Below are positions 47,566 through 58,315 of a stretch of DNA of 64,000 bases, in pieces. The notes beneath the pieces were generated by a model. It saw nothing but the letters and a program-made list of their open reading frames with translations. It had not been told where the DNA came from and ran no database searches. The translations under genes were made by a program, and so were the position numbers. Position 1 is the first letter of the stretch; the number at the start of each line of letters is the position of its first letter. Source of the DNA: Epiperipatus broadwayi (taxonomy: Eukaryota > Onychophora > Udeonychophora > Euonychophora > Peripatidae); NCBI GenBank assembly GCA_028023455.1, contig JAQFVV010000150.1, positions 2,611,550 through 2,675,549 of the forward strand. The letters are read 5' to 3'.

Positions 47566-48939
47566 TACATATATGGAAAAATATTTCTATCTTATTATAT
47601 ATTCTTCTATTAATGTTAATCAATGTATGATTCTACTCCATTAGGTTTTTAATCATCTAGTTAATTCATACATTTCAACAAAGTTTCAGGCAATCATCTT
47701 CTTGGTCCGTATTATTATAGGCAACTTATTATGATACACAATCCATTACCAGATTGATGAACATGGTATATTAAAAATTCTGTAATTTTAAATTTCGTCT
47801 TTAATAGATTTTATTTATTAATTAAAATAACTTTCTTCTGACACTTATTTTTTATCAAATTGTAAAAATGTTCCAAGTTAAAAGTTTTAATCTTTGTTTT
47901 TTTTTTATATATAAAGATTTTAATTTTGGAAAGTTAATTGCATTCCTGTTTCTTTTATTTTAAATACGATCCATTTTTAGTTTAATTTAAAAAGCAGAGA
48001 TTTAATTTTGCATTGTTTTTGTTTCTATACGATAATCCCTGGTTAGAATTCTTAATTAGGCTCGAGCAGGAGATAAATATTTGCCCTGGGCTAAGGCTTA
48101 TAACTGAAAAACAATAATGTTTACACAGGAGATAGAGAAAAAATATAAACAAGCCCAAAAATTTCAGACAATTATTCTTGGCTTGGCAAAGCTAATGCTG
48201 CTTGAAAGAGACTGATTTAGTTTCTGATAATTCTACTATGTGTATTCAAACCTACCACACACCTTGTTAATTTACCTAAGGATGGATTCCTGATTCCAAA
48301 CTGTTCTTCCATCATGCTGTGAAAGTCTGAAGTCAAAAGAATCCCAAAATATGCCTCTACACTTGCTGCCATGAAGAAATAAAGACACCTAAAAATTTGA
48401 ACTCCAAATAACTGTGCACACTTTTTGAAAAACTCTGTGGATTCTGCTTTACCATAAGGTAAAAATATTTCTTATTATTTCCATAGCATATAAAACTTTA
48501 GTTAAATCTCCACTCAATCTAAAAAAATTAAAAATGTTGTATAAAGTTTAACTAGTTATTCAATCTCATAATTATTAAATGTGTTTGCTTTTCTTTGTAT
48601 TTATGATGTGTCTTGGAATCTTAGTTTTAAGATTCCAAGTTTGTTTTCCATTTTAGTTATCAGAGTGTGTAGTGTGAGATTATATTTTATATTCTTAATA
48701 TGTCCCCTTTATTTTACTAACTATTGTTAAATGCTCTGGCAGTTTTTTGTAATTTCAGTTTGCTAACCTTTCCCTATTTTATCATCCAATAATTAATTTT
48801 AAGTATGTTTAGTTTGCGTTTCTTACAAACCACAAATCTTTTGGCTGGCAGTTTAGCATGTTTGTTATTTTAGTTTATCTGAAGTTGGAGATTTTGGTTT
48901 TATTTTTGGATTATGCTAGATCGTAATCATTCTTTAAGT
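47566..48939. other. unassigned AT-rich sequence
   Basis: No gene or recognised element was seen. Part of it may be older LINE sequence upstream of the fragment at 48.94 kb, but no motif supports that. Confidence 0.35.
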
Positions 48940-49300
48940 TTTCTTACATAAATATTTTTGAAATATGTATTTAGAACAAAATTATTATGATGTTTATTAA
49001 TTCTTTGGCTTTAATGCAACATGCATTTTTGCCTTGAAAATCCTTTAAGACAAATCTTATTACTTTTGATAGTATAGTACATGCTCTTAAGAATCAAAGT
49101 AGGCTAGATGTTACATATTTTGACTTATTGAAAGCATTTGATAAAAGGGATCACAACATACTTTTTATTAAATGGCTCAATGTTCATTTTTCTCAAAATC
49201 TGAATATATGATTTGAATCCTAGATTAAGAATAAATCTGTTTATATTAAGTTTAATTATTGAATTATTTACTTCATTAATTGTAAATATTATATATGTGT
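48940..49300 (+). mobile_element. old CR1/Jockey-type LINE fragment, RT N-terminal part
   Basis: Plus-strand reading gives FEICI, NKIIMMF, ALMQHAFL, KSFKTNLITFDSIVHALKNQ and SRLDVTYFDLLKAFDKRDHN. These align with IFERCVY to AFDKVDHS of the LINE at 44-46 kb, including catalytic Asp. Reading is lost after about 49300 and the RT resumes at 51.33 kb. Confidence 0.75.
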
Positions 49301-49454
49301 GTGCTGTATGCACAGATAATGAAGCTAATATATATTGAAAAATGCTGAACTTCTTGTTCTCATATTTATAACTACTATTTTGTTTAAAACTGTGTTGTTA
49401 GAATGAAAATTTATGGAAAATAATTCAAATTAGTTATAACTGCCGTTTTCAGGA

Positions 49455-51130
49455 CAGTGCAAAGCAGGCCTCTCATCAATTAATGGACCTAGAATCACTT
49501 GCTATGTGTAATGCTTCTCTGATCTTGCATTTAGCATCATCTCTTTTTGAGCAAACAATGTTAGAAGATGAGTTTGAATCTATGTCTTGTTATTTTTCAT
49601 GATCAACAAAGATGGAATTGCCTTCTTGTTTGGTTTTAGTTTTATTGTAAATGTATTTATGCTGAGCCACTCTGTTAGCAATATTGGTCCTGGTCTCCCC
49701 ATAATATGCAGCTTGGCAGTTAGCTTGTGGGCAGGTTATCTTATACATGACCTGAGGGGTGAATTTAGCTGTGATTCTGTCCTTGGAATTATTGATGTCT
49801 GTTTGTATTGGGAGGTGATTGATATGTGATGGTGAAGTCCTTAGCTAGTTTATTATTAAAACAATTGGCTAGGGGTTGAATGTATGGTATAAGAATTCTT
49901 GCCTTGTTGTCCTTGGTGATATTGTGATTGATTTTGTGATAAAATTTATTTCCTGTTGATCAAAAATTGTGAGTAACTTATTTTAATTAGATAAGCCATG
50001 TATTGAGTAAGATTGTGCCTTTTGTCCACTTTATACTTATATAGCTCATATTTTCTGAACAAAAATGAGGATAAGTCTGCTACTTTATGGGAGAAGGATG
50101 CATACAAAGTAGGATGTGTTATACCTTTTACTTCAACTGGCTTGACTGTCATGGTGTAATCAAAGTGATTATGATTTCTGCTTACACATATGTCCAGGTA
50201 TGTGACCTGTTATGTTTGTTTTTCAGCTTTGTAGGTGTAAGTTTGGAGATTTTCTGGACATTGGTGTGTAGTTTAGAAATAATGTGGCCAGGGGCTACAA
50301 TGAATATATCATCCATGTATTTTAGGTATATGAGATGTGACATTGAACTGAAGAATCTCAGTAATGTGACTTTTTCATGATGATTCAGATATAATGCTAG
50401 AGATTATACTGCTAAGTGGGAAACCCATTGGCCAACCATTGATCATTTTGAATCATTTATTCATGAATGTTATGACTATGTTCAGATTGAACCACTTTAG
50501 AAATTCATAAATGAATTTGGTGAATGTGGGTAGGCAGTTACTAGCTATGAGTGTGTCATTAATGATCTCAATAAATTATGTATGGTCAATTGATCTATAG
50601 AGCTCTTTGATGTGAAGAGTTTCTACTTTAAAACTTGGTGTAATGATTGCTTGCTTGATTTTTCCAATGAAATTGAATGATGAGTTAATGGTGTACTTGC
50701 CAAATCTTAAAGCATCAATGAGCCATCTATTGACAAGTGCAGCAGTATTAAAATAATGTGCCATTCCAAAGTGTAACATGTGTCTTAGAGGTTTGTCAGG
50801 CTTGTGCAACTTCACATTCATGAATATTCTTGGGGAGATAAAGTTGACATGTATATATGAGTATATTCTGATTCTGAGAATACTATGTCTCAATGCAGTG
50901 AATTTATCATAGTTAAGTTTGTTATTAATATCATTTAACTGCACAAATTTTAATTTCCCAATTTGTGTGTTAATTTTATCATAATACTCATCCTTCATCA
51001 TTAACATAAATCTGCTGCTCTTGTTTTCCTTTAAACAGATAAGAGAGTGGTCTGTTAGAAATTTCCTAGTTGCATCAATCTTTCAGTACCAAGAGTTGGT
51101 GGGTGTGTTTGGCTGTTTGTTCTTTATGAC
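49455..51130 (-). mobile_element. Penelope-like element (PLE) with GIY-YIG domain, decayed
   Basis: Minus-strand RT of the PLE type: the ORF at 50576-51007 includes RIFMNVKLHKPDKPLRHML and a NSSFNFIGKIK segment, the conserved PLE blocks (LPKIHKPxxPLRP; SxxFIxKIK), then LYRSIDHT. NGWPMGFPLSS lies near 50.42 kb and the catalytic YMDD is encoded at 50308-50319. A GIY-YIG endonuclease region follows near 49.67-49.76 kb (VMYKITCPQANCQAAYYGET), with IREALHIASDSRSIN near the C-terminus. PLEs are retroelements related to telomerase that use this nuclease. Stops and frameshifts break the copy. It lies in opposite orientation inside an older LINE. Confidence 0.8.
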
Positions 51131-51319
51131 TTTAATAATGTGTGCTATTATGTTTCCCTTAATGAATTGTTAATTAAATGTGCCTCTACATCTGTAATGA
51201 TCTTAAGTCTAGGATTCTTTTATCTTCCACCAATGAATCTAAAACCCAGTTCATGAACTTCATTCATATCTTTATGGTTTATAGGGTCTGTGAGATGTTA
51301 ATGATAAATCTTCTCCAAT

Positions 51320-51725
51320 ATATTATTGTGCTTTGGGGATTGTCTCCAGATTGTACTGTTGTACCATTTTAATTCAATATTTATATTAATAATCTATATT
51401 ACATTAATAATCTAAGTGATGACATCAGGTTTTTATTCTTTCTTTGCTATATAGATAATTGCAAAATTTATAGTAATATTAATTACAAAAATGATTTTTA
51501 TCTTCAAATAGATATAAACAATTTGCTTTAATGTTTCTGGGAAAAATAAAAGGATTAACTATAGAAATAAAATGCACTCTATTTCATTCAAGATGGAATT
51601 TCTAACTTTTTCTTATTCTATTGGAGATATCAAAATAAATTCTTTAGTTTTTTGAAAAGATCTTATCACTTTAGTTGAAGATGGTGGGTTTTTTACATTC
51701 ACTTCACACATTGTAGAGAAAAAAT
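51320..51725 (+). mobile_element. old CR1/Jockey-type LINE fragment, RT C-terminal part
   Basis: Plus-strand reading gives LWGLSPDCTVVPF (equivalent of GVPQGSxLxPxLF), FNIYINNL, CYIDNCKIYSNIN (catalytic YADD degraded to YIDN) and SYSIGDIKINSL. This continues the RT that stops near 49.30 kb, so the PLE between them is probably an insertion. Confidence 0.65.
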
Positions 51726-52484
51726 TTTAAATTATAGTTGTGATTTTACGATGTAGGAAATCATTTAGTGACCTCATAAATTTCACAACATTTAGACATT
51801 TGACCTTCCAATTTTAAAATATGGTTCACTTATTTTGAATCTTAGTATTAAAAAAGGGTACTTACGAGTTTTCAAATAAACCAAGATGGCAACCAATATT
51901 TTTTAATAAATGTATGATATCAAGGAACTATAATCTGCTAAAGATGTGTTGGTTATCAAATTAAAATAAATTTAATAAATCGATGTTAAATTTTAAAAAA
52001 GAAATAAATTCCCATAGATTTCATTAAAAGGCTTTATTTCAATTTTTTTTATTTACATTATAACGTGGGAAGCGACGAGATATTCTTAACATTGCTGTAC
52101 TTTGATTAAATCAGTGTATTTTTTTTTTGTCAGCAATTTTTTTATAAATTGTCATAATAATAAAAATTTGGAACCTTCCTGTCACAGAATATGATCCAAT
52201 GAACTCCTTCCAAAGATATAAGATTCTGCCCTTTTGAAAAGTGTGCATTAATGGTCACAGTGTGATTGCACAGAACCAATATAAATAAAGTGTAAATATT
52301 GCATTTGTATATATATATTGTTAATAAGTTGAATTTTAAAAAAAGAAAGTAAACTGTAAATTAATTTTTCCACAATGATTTTTCTTTTTAAAATAACAGT
52401 AATAAAAAATAAAATGTAAATATGAAGTACAATGATGCCCCGACATAAAGTGTAACCTTCAACACGTATAGTATTTAAATAATT
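51726..52484. other. unassigned AT-rich sequence
   Basis: No feature was recognised. Confidence 0.4.
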
Positions 52485-53128
52485 AAAACAGCAAAACTCT
52501 CCATACATTACTGTCACCCAGTGCAAGCCAGAGTAATTAATGGATGTCAGAAGGCTTGTGCATAAAATCCTTATCTAGTGCCTACTATCCAATATCCCCA
52601 AACTAGTTTCTAGCTTGTGGCTTTCATCAGTGAGAAGCCTTGGATTTGAGATCACTGTACCTAGATCTTACAATTTAATGTAACCCACCAGCAACCACCT
52701 TTTATCTCTACTCAACTACAAAACTATGAGAATAAAATTGAAAATACAATAATATTTTCAGTCCAAGCTCATTATCTTATATGGTCATATAAGTCTGAAC
52801 TCAGTTCAGTACCCATATATTTTGGTGTCTTTGGTTCTTTAAAAACCATAGCCTACAATTCTATTAGGCAGGAGGGTTGCATTAGATCCTAATATCTAGG
52901 TGCAGTGCTCTCAGATCCAAGACTCCTTAATGATGAAAGCCACAAGTTAGAAACTAGTCTGGGAATATTAGATGAATAGGTATTAGATAAAGATTTTATG
53001 CACAAGTCTTCTGGCATCCAATGACTACTCTGGCTTGCACTGAGTGGCATTATTGTATGGAGAATTTTGCCTGTTTTAAAAACAGGTATGAGCAAGCATA
53101 AGAAATGGTGATCATGTGATGTTTAGTC
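52485..53128. repeat. inverted-repeat family A, copy 4 (full-length)
   Basis: The longest copy. The left arm begins AAAACAGCAAAACTCTCC. An internal region of about 240 bases follows (CCACCTTTTATCTCTACTC; CATATAAGTCTGAACTCAG). The right arm is followed by the 50-base tail ending GATCATGTGATGTTTAGT. A direct repeat ATTTAAATAAT flanks it (52473-52483 and 53129-53139). Both arms carry a hammerhead-like core. Confidence 0.88.
52607..52630 (-). ncRNA. hammerhead-like core (family A, copy 4 left arm)
   Basis: On the minus strand CTGATGA (52624-52630) is followed by A, the stem AGC/GCT around CACAA, A, and GAAA (52607-52610). In copy 1 the stem reads GGC/GCC, a paired change that keeps base pairing. 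The stem is only 3 bp with an A-A mismatch at its base, and a nearby stem III partner was not found. Confidence 0.35.
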
Positions 53129-53737
53129 ATTTAAATAATATTGTAAGCATTGTTACTAATTATAAACACAAAGACATTTTCATTTTTTCCACTTTTCATT
53201 GGGCATGATGAAGTGTCATACTGCTAATATATAAACTTCCAATGCTGATTTATAGACTCTCCTGCTGACTGGTAAGACAATGTATTCTCAGAGGGTGTGT
53301 TTTACAGGACTTTTTTTGTAAACATTTGTTGGGATCAAAAAGATGTCATAAAAAAATTTATTTAGTTTATCAAATATTTGCAAAATAAATTAATTTAAAT
53401 AGAGATTATATCTTTATTTTATAAGGGGAAAGGTAAAGACCTCTAAATTTTGAATACATACATAAAATATTGTATCTGATCTAACCTCAAAAGTGTTAAA
53501 AAATTAATAAAATATAAAACATCATTTTCTTTTTTACACATCCTTTCCTTTAATTTCTTATCTAAAACTTGCAATCTAGATTTTAGTGATGTGGATCTTT
53601 TTTTTTCATTTAGTATTTAAAAAATGTATAAATGTTCTCAAAAAGAAATATAATGTATAGACTATAAATAGTCAATAAAAAATAGTCATATATCACATGA
53701 CCCAATTTTTTAAGCTTGTAAATAAAAATAATGAGCA
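53129..53737. other. unassigned AT-rich sequence
   Basis: No feature was recognised. Confidence 0.4.
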
Positions 53738-54252
53738 GTGCTAATTGCTCTAACAAGCTTTATTGATAAATGCCACAAAAGAAAGCATTTAAAAATCACT
53801 ATCTAGAAACCATCTCCAATCCTCAGATCACCAGTTTCATGCTTTGGCACTCCTCAGTGATGTTCTAGAGTAGTTTCAGACACTAAATCTAAAAATACCA
53901 AATTAAAGCCAACATTTATCTAAATCAAAACTATTAATTAAGGCTATTAATATATAGTTTGGCTGAAGATCTCTCAGCCCCATAAGCTATTTAAATTAGA
54001 TAACTGGATTTGAAGACATATAAGTGTCTAAAAATTTCAGATTTTCTAGTTAATATTTAACTTTTAGATAAATGCTGGCTTTAAGTTGATATTTTTAGAT
54101 CTAGTGTTTAAAACTATCTTAGTGCCTCATTGAGGAGTGCCAAAGCATAAAACTGGTAATCTGAGGATTAGGGATGGTTTCTAGATAGAGATTTTTAAAT
54201 GCTATCTTTTGTGGCATTTATCAATAAATCTTGTTAGAGCAATTAACATCAC
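53738..54252. repeat. inverted repeat J, about 195-base arms
   Basis: The left arm GTGCTAATTGCTCTAACAAG with GCTTTATTGATAAATGCCAC is mirrored at the right (GTGGCATTTATCAATAAATC, CTTGTTAGAGCAATTAAC). The inner parts GCCAACATTTATCTAAA and TTTAGATAAATGCTGGC pair. The spacer is about 120 bases. Each arm carries a hammerhead-like core. Confidence 0.88.
53835..53857 (-). ncRNA. hammerhead-like core (inverted repeat J, left arm)
   Basis: On the minus strand CTGAGGA (53851-53857) is followed without gaps by GTGC, loop CAAA, GCAT and GAAA (53835-53838). The stem pairs fully with one G-U pair. The right arm (54130-54153, plus) has TTGAGGA, the same stem and AAAA. The single core change, at the position after CTGA, is where hammerheads tolerate variation. 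Stems I and III were not resolved. Confidence 0.42.
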
Positions 54253-55340
54253 TTATTATAATATATAGACATCTATATATATTATTTTTGTAGTAATATG
54301 AATTTGATGCAATTCTATAATTGGTTTAACCTATAGATTTGTGCATTATATAAAACTAAAGTGAACTGAATTATTATTTATATTGAACACTCACTTTACT
54401 TCTATAATAATGGTTAGATTACAGAATTACCATTAGAGGACTCTGAAGTCGTTTTGATGTGAATTACAGTAAAGTAACATAAAATTATTATATTTTATTT
54501 TTTAAAATTATTAACTTAGTTGCTTTAAACAATTATTTTTGGAATACAATATTTGTTATGTATATTTGTGAGTAAATAACTGTATATAGAGAGATTAAGA
54601 TTATATATAAATGAAAATAATTTTTAAAATCTAAATAATTTTGCATGTTCAATATGAAAAAAGTAAAAATTGTCAGCATACTGACAAATGAATAATATTC
54701 TGTGAAAACAATGGGTGGGTATATCAAAAAATAATAATAGTTCACTTTCATTATTGTCATATCATTAGTTTTACACATGCCCAACAATTAATAATAAAAA
54801 ATATAGAGGTATTGATAATTGCAATAGGTATGAAAAGACTGTTGGTTATTTAAAGTGTTATAAACATAATACAATTAAAATTCAATTGTTTTGTTATTTC
54901 TAATGCATAGTGAATCATTTACAAGCACAATTTTCTTTCAGTAGTATATATATATTTTTTCAGATGAAGAAAAAGATTTTCTGTTAACTGAAAGGAGATA
55001 CTTTGTATCCTTGTGGAGGCCTTAAAGGAACTGAGCAGGGCAAATTCCTAATGTTCACTCCATACATTCTTGTCCTTGTAACTATTATTACTATTTGATT
55101 ATTCATACAGTATATGAACCTAGATGGGCTGCTCATCAACATATATTAGTCATCATGGTGAGTTTATTTGCTTTTTATCTCTGAGTTTAAGATCAAGAAA
55201 TATCATGGTCTTTCTTCTCAGTTGCCTGATAGCTCTTATCTGAAATATCATTTGAGTTTTTTTAAGGCAGAATGAAGGTGTATTTTTTTCTCTTCTAATA
55301 GGTATTTATGATCATGACAGAAAAACAAATCATGACTCTA
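54253..55340. other. unassigned AT-rich sequence, possible RTE 5' UTR at the end
   Basis: No gene was recognised. The last 150-200 bases may belong to the untranslated start of RTE copy B. The shared block AAGGTGCTAAGAATCTCC at about 55347 is similar to GAGTGCTAAGAATTCCTT at 12552. Confidence 0.4.
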
Positions 55341-55528
55341 AGGTGAAAGGTGCTAAGAATCTCCTAACAGTGGACCCAGGCTGCCATTTGATGCTGATCT
55401 TTTATTTAGGTACTCACAATGGCAGATCATGTTCAAGTGAAGGAAGATTGCAAGAATGGGACATTATTGGACTTGGTGAAGTTAGAAGAAAAAGTGAATA
55501 GACAATTGATTTAAAAGGTGGACATATA

Positions 55529-55966
55529 ATGTATTTCAAAGGAACAAACATTGGAAGTACACATGGAGTAGGATTCATCATAAAAAAAAAGTGGAAAAAC
55601 AATATTATGGAGATTGATAGTATATCAAACAGAGTGATGAGATTAATTATTCAACTTAATAGTAGATATCAAATACAGATAATTCAGGTTTATACACCAA
55701 CAAGTTCTCATTGTGATGAAGAAGTAGAGGATTTTTACATGGATATACAAAAAGGTTTAGATCAGACCAAACAACTTTTTAAAATTATCATGGGAGACTT
55801 TAATGCTACAATTGGTAAACAGTTAAAAGATGGAAGTGCTGTAGTTAAATTTGGTTATGGTGAAAGAAATGACAGCGGATATAGACTTGTGGAGTTTTCA
55901 GAAAAAGGGAAACTTTATATTATGAATTCTTTTTTTGAGAAGAATATTAAAAGCAAATGGACATAG
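55529..55966 (+). pseudogene. RTE copy B endonuclease
   Basis: The 145-residue frame is most of the apurinic-like endonuclease: GSTHGVGFIIKKKWKNN (residues 9-25), IQIIQVYTPTSSHCDEEVED (49-68), IIMGDFNATIG with the catalytic Asp-Asn pair near residue 90, and GERNDSGYRLVEFSEKGKLY. Coding continues upstream in another frame (SEGRLQEWDIIGLGEVRRK at about 55.44-55.50 kb, with the Glu ligand), so the Met is not the native start. A stop after KSKWT cuts the frame before the last endonuclease motifs. Confidence 0.8.
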
Positions 55967-57553
55967 AAACATCCAAATGAAGGTATAGCAAAATTGGGTT
56001 ATATTTTGACTAACAGAATTTTATAAGATTGCAATATTTTTAATAATTTGACACAGGAAATGATTATTGACTAGTAAGATGTAAGATTCATGTTAATGTA
56101 AAACTAGAGAGAAAAACATTATTAAAAAAAAAACAATATTCACAGTTGATATTCCTAATCTTCAGAAATATTCCCATGAATTTAAATTATAACTTGCTAA
56201 CAAATTTTGAACATATTTCAAATTAGAATGAATTCAATAGAAAAATAAATGATATATTTTTAAAAACTACAACAAGGATGGATGATACAAAAAGGCAGCA
56301 ATTGATGAGTAAAATTTCATCTAAGACAAGACGATTTATGAAGAAAATAAGAAATTTGAAAATATATAAAAAATATGCATTAAAAAGGACTCACTATCTG
56401 AAATTTTGTAAAGTGGTGTGAAAAAGAATTGATAATGATATAAGAAAATATAATTGTGAACTAGCAATGAAAGCTATAGAAGAGTGTAAAACTCTCAGGA
56501 ATGTAAAACAACATCTTGACATTGGTAGGAAACTTATATCTGCAATAAGAAAAAAGATAGAACTACTACTAAAAAGAGAAATGACATCATAAAATGGGTA
56601 GAAGAGTTTTATCAAGAATTATATAGTAATAAATTAACGAGTACCTCTTACATCAATTATATCTTCTGAATTGGCCAGGAATTTAAATGAAGAAGAGAGA
56701 TATGCAATAAAATTTATGAAGAAGGGACAATCTCATACTAATGATGAAATTATAAATGATATCGTAAAAGAAGCAGAGAACAAATAGAAAAATTTTTGTA
56801 AAATTATATACCAAATAGTCTAAATGACAAAATTGTACCAGATAATTGGAAGAATGCAGTATTAATATTAATATTTAAAAAAGATAATAAACAAGATATT
56901 AAAAATTACAGACCTATCAGTCTTTTATCAGTTTTATACAAAATCTTTACCAAAATAATTACTTGTTTATAATGAACTTTGAATTTTAGCCAACCAAAAG
57001 AACAAGTGGCATTTAAAAGTGGTTTTAGTACAGTAGATCATATCCAGGTATTGAGAGAAGTTATAGAAAGGACAAATGAACATGAGTTGCCATTATGCTT
57101 TGGATTTCTTCAGTGATTAAAGCATCGGATCATCAAGATATAGACCCAGAATATTTTCATATTTTAAAGAATATTTATAAAAATGCAACAGCAACAATTA
57201 TATTGTATAATATAGGAAGATTAACATTGAGAAGAATATAGGATGGGTGACTTCATATTTCCAAAACTTTTTACAGCCATACTGCAAGAAGTATTTTGTG
57301 GATTAAAATGGAAAACTAAGGGAGTAAAAGTAAATGGAGTTAAGGCTACTAAATTTTGCAGATGATGTAGTTATTTTTGTAAATAATGCTTTAGAGCTTC
57401 AAGAAATGTTCCAAGGGTTATCATATGAAAGTAAGAAAGTAGGATTAAAATAAATGTTAAAAAGTCTAACCTAATGTTCAATGCATTTTCTCAAAAGATG
57501 GAAATAAAAATTGATAATGGTGAATTAGAATTATTATTATAAATGGAAATGTA

Positions 57554-57757
57554 GTGGATGAAATTAATCGTAGAATTAAACTTTGGAGTGCTTTTGTTAG
57601 AAATAACTTAATATTAAAAGGAAATATGTCTATATGTTTGAAAAGGGAGGCTTTTAATAAATGTGTTTTATCAATTCTTACTTATGTATCTGAAACTTGG
57701 ATACTTAACAAAAGAGCAATACAGAAACTTCAGACCATTCAACAAAGTATAGAATGA
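57554..57757 (+). pseudogene. RTE copy B C-terminal segment
   Basis: The 67-residue frame EINRRIKLWSAFVRNNLILK to KLQTIQQSIE is the conserved region downstream of the RT in RTE/BovB-like proteins. It ends at a stop where related copies have an Arg codon, and the same protein continues after it. Confidence 0.75.
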
Positions 57758-58119
57758 TGCATGTTAGGAATAACAAGAAGAAATCAAAAACAAAATACAT
57801 GGGTAAGAGAAGAAACAGTTGTTATTGGCATCATTAAAAGAATTAAAGACTGAAGTGGAACTGGGCTGAGCATATTGCTAGAAGAGATGATAATAGGTGG
57901 ACAATTGAAATCTTAACTTAATTCCAAGAGATTGTAAAAGATTTAAAAAAAGACGACATGTGAGATGGATGGATAAAATAAGGAAGTGTGCTGATGTGAT
58001 GTGGAGAAGAGAGGCTAGAGATTGGAGATGATACATTGAACTTGGAGAGATCTTCATCCTGCAGTGGATTGATAATGGTCGAAAATGATGATATAGATTT
58101 CTTTATATATGGTTAAAAG

Positions 58120-58315
58120 AAGAGATGATAATAGACAGATAGTGAATTTGAAAAGCTTGTAAAAAATCTAGAAAGAGAGAACATGCGATATCGATGGATA
58201 GGGTGATGTGGAGAAGAGAAGTTAGAGATCAGAAAAGTGAATTGAACTTGGAGAGACCTTCAACCTGCAGTAGATAGATAATAGTTAAAAAAGATGACGA
58301 TGGTGATATGGTTAA
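58120..58315 (+). mobile_element. RTE 3' end stub
   Basis: A second, shorter copy of the RTE C-terminal tail follows copy B in the same orientation: a GRDDNRQI-like start, CRKSRKRE, MWRREVRDQKSELNLERPS, then a GATGAT tail near 58.30 kb. It is a tandem 5'-truncated insertion or a local duplication of copy B's end. Confidence 0.7.

Larger units (their letters stand above)
55341..58095 (+). mobile_element. RTE-type LINE, copy B, decayed, near full-length
   Basis: Full RTE order is readable. Endonuclease: 55.43-55.97 kb. Linker: 56.2-56.65 kb. RT: NYRPISLLSVLYKIFTKII near 56.92 kb; the catalytic box LLNFADDVVIFVNNAL near 57.36 kb, with intact FADD. C-terminal tail: LTYVSETWILNKRAIQKLQT near 57.69 kb, CMLGITRRNQKQNTWVREET near 57.77 kb, then WAEHIARRDDNRWTIEI-like codons across a frame change. 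The coding end is followed by a GAT-rich tail near 58.09 kb. It is the best preserved RTE here but is broken by several stops. Confidence 0.82.

Noticed and set aside
47435-47644. 69-residue ORF with hydrophobic stretches
   Set aside because: It lies across the right arm of inverted repeat K and follows the palindrome, not a protein family.
49587-49829. Plus-strand 80-residue hydrophobic ORF as a membrane protein
   Set aside because: It is antisense to the PLE GIY-YIG region, whose coding signal on the minus strand is stronger.
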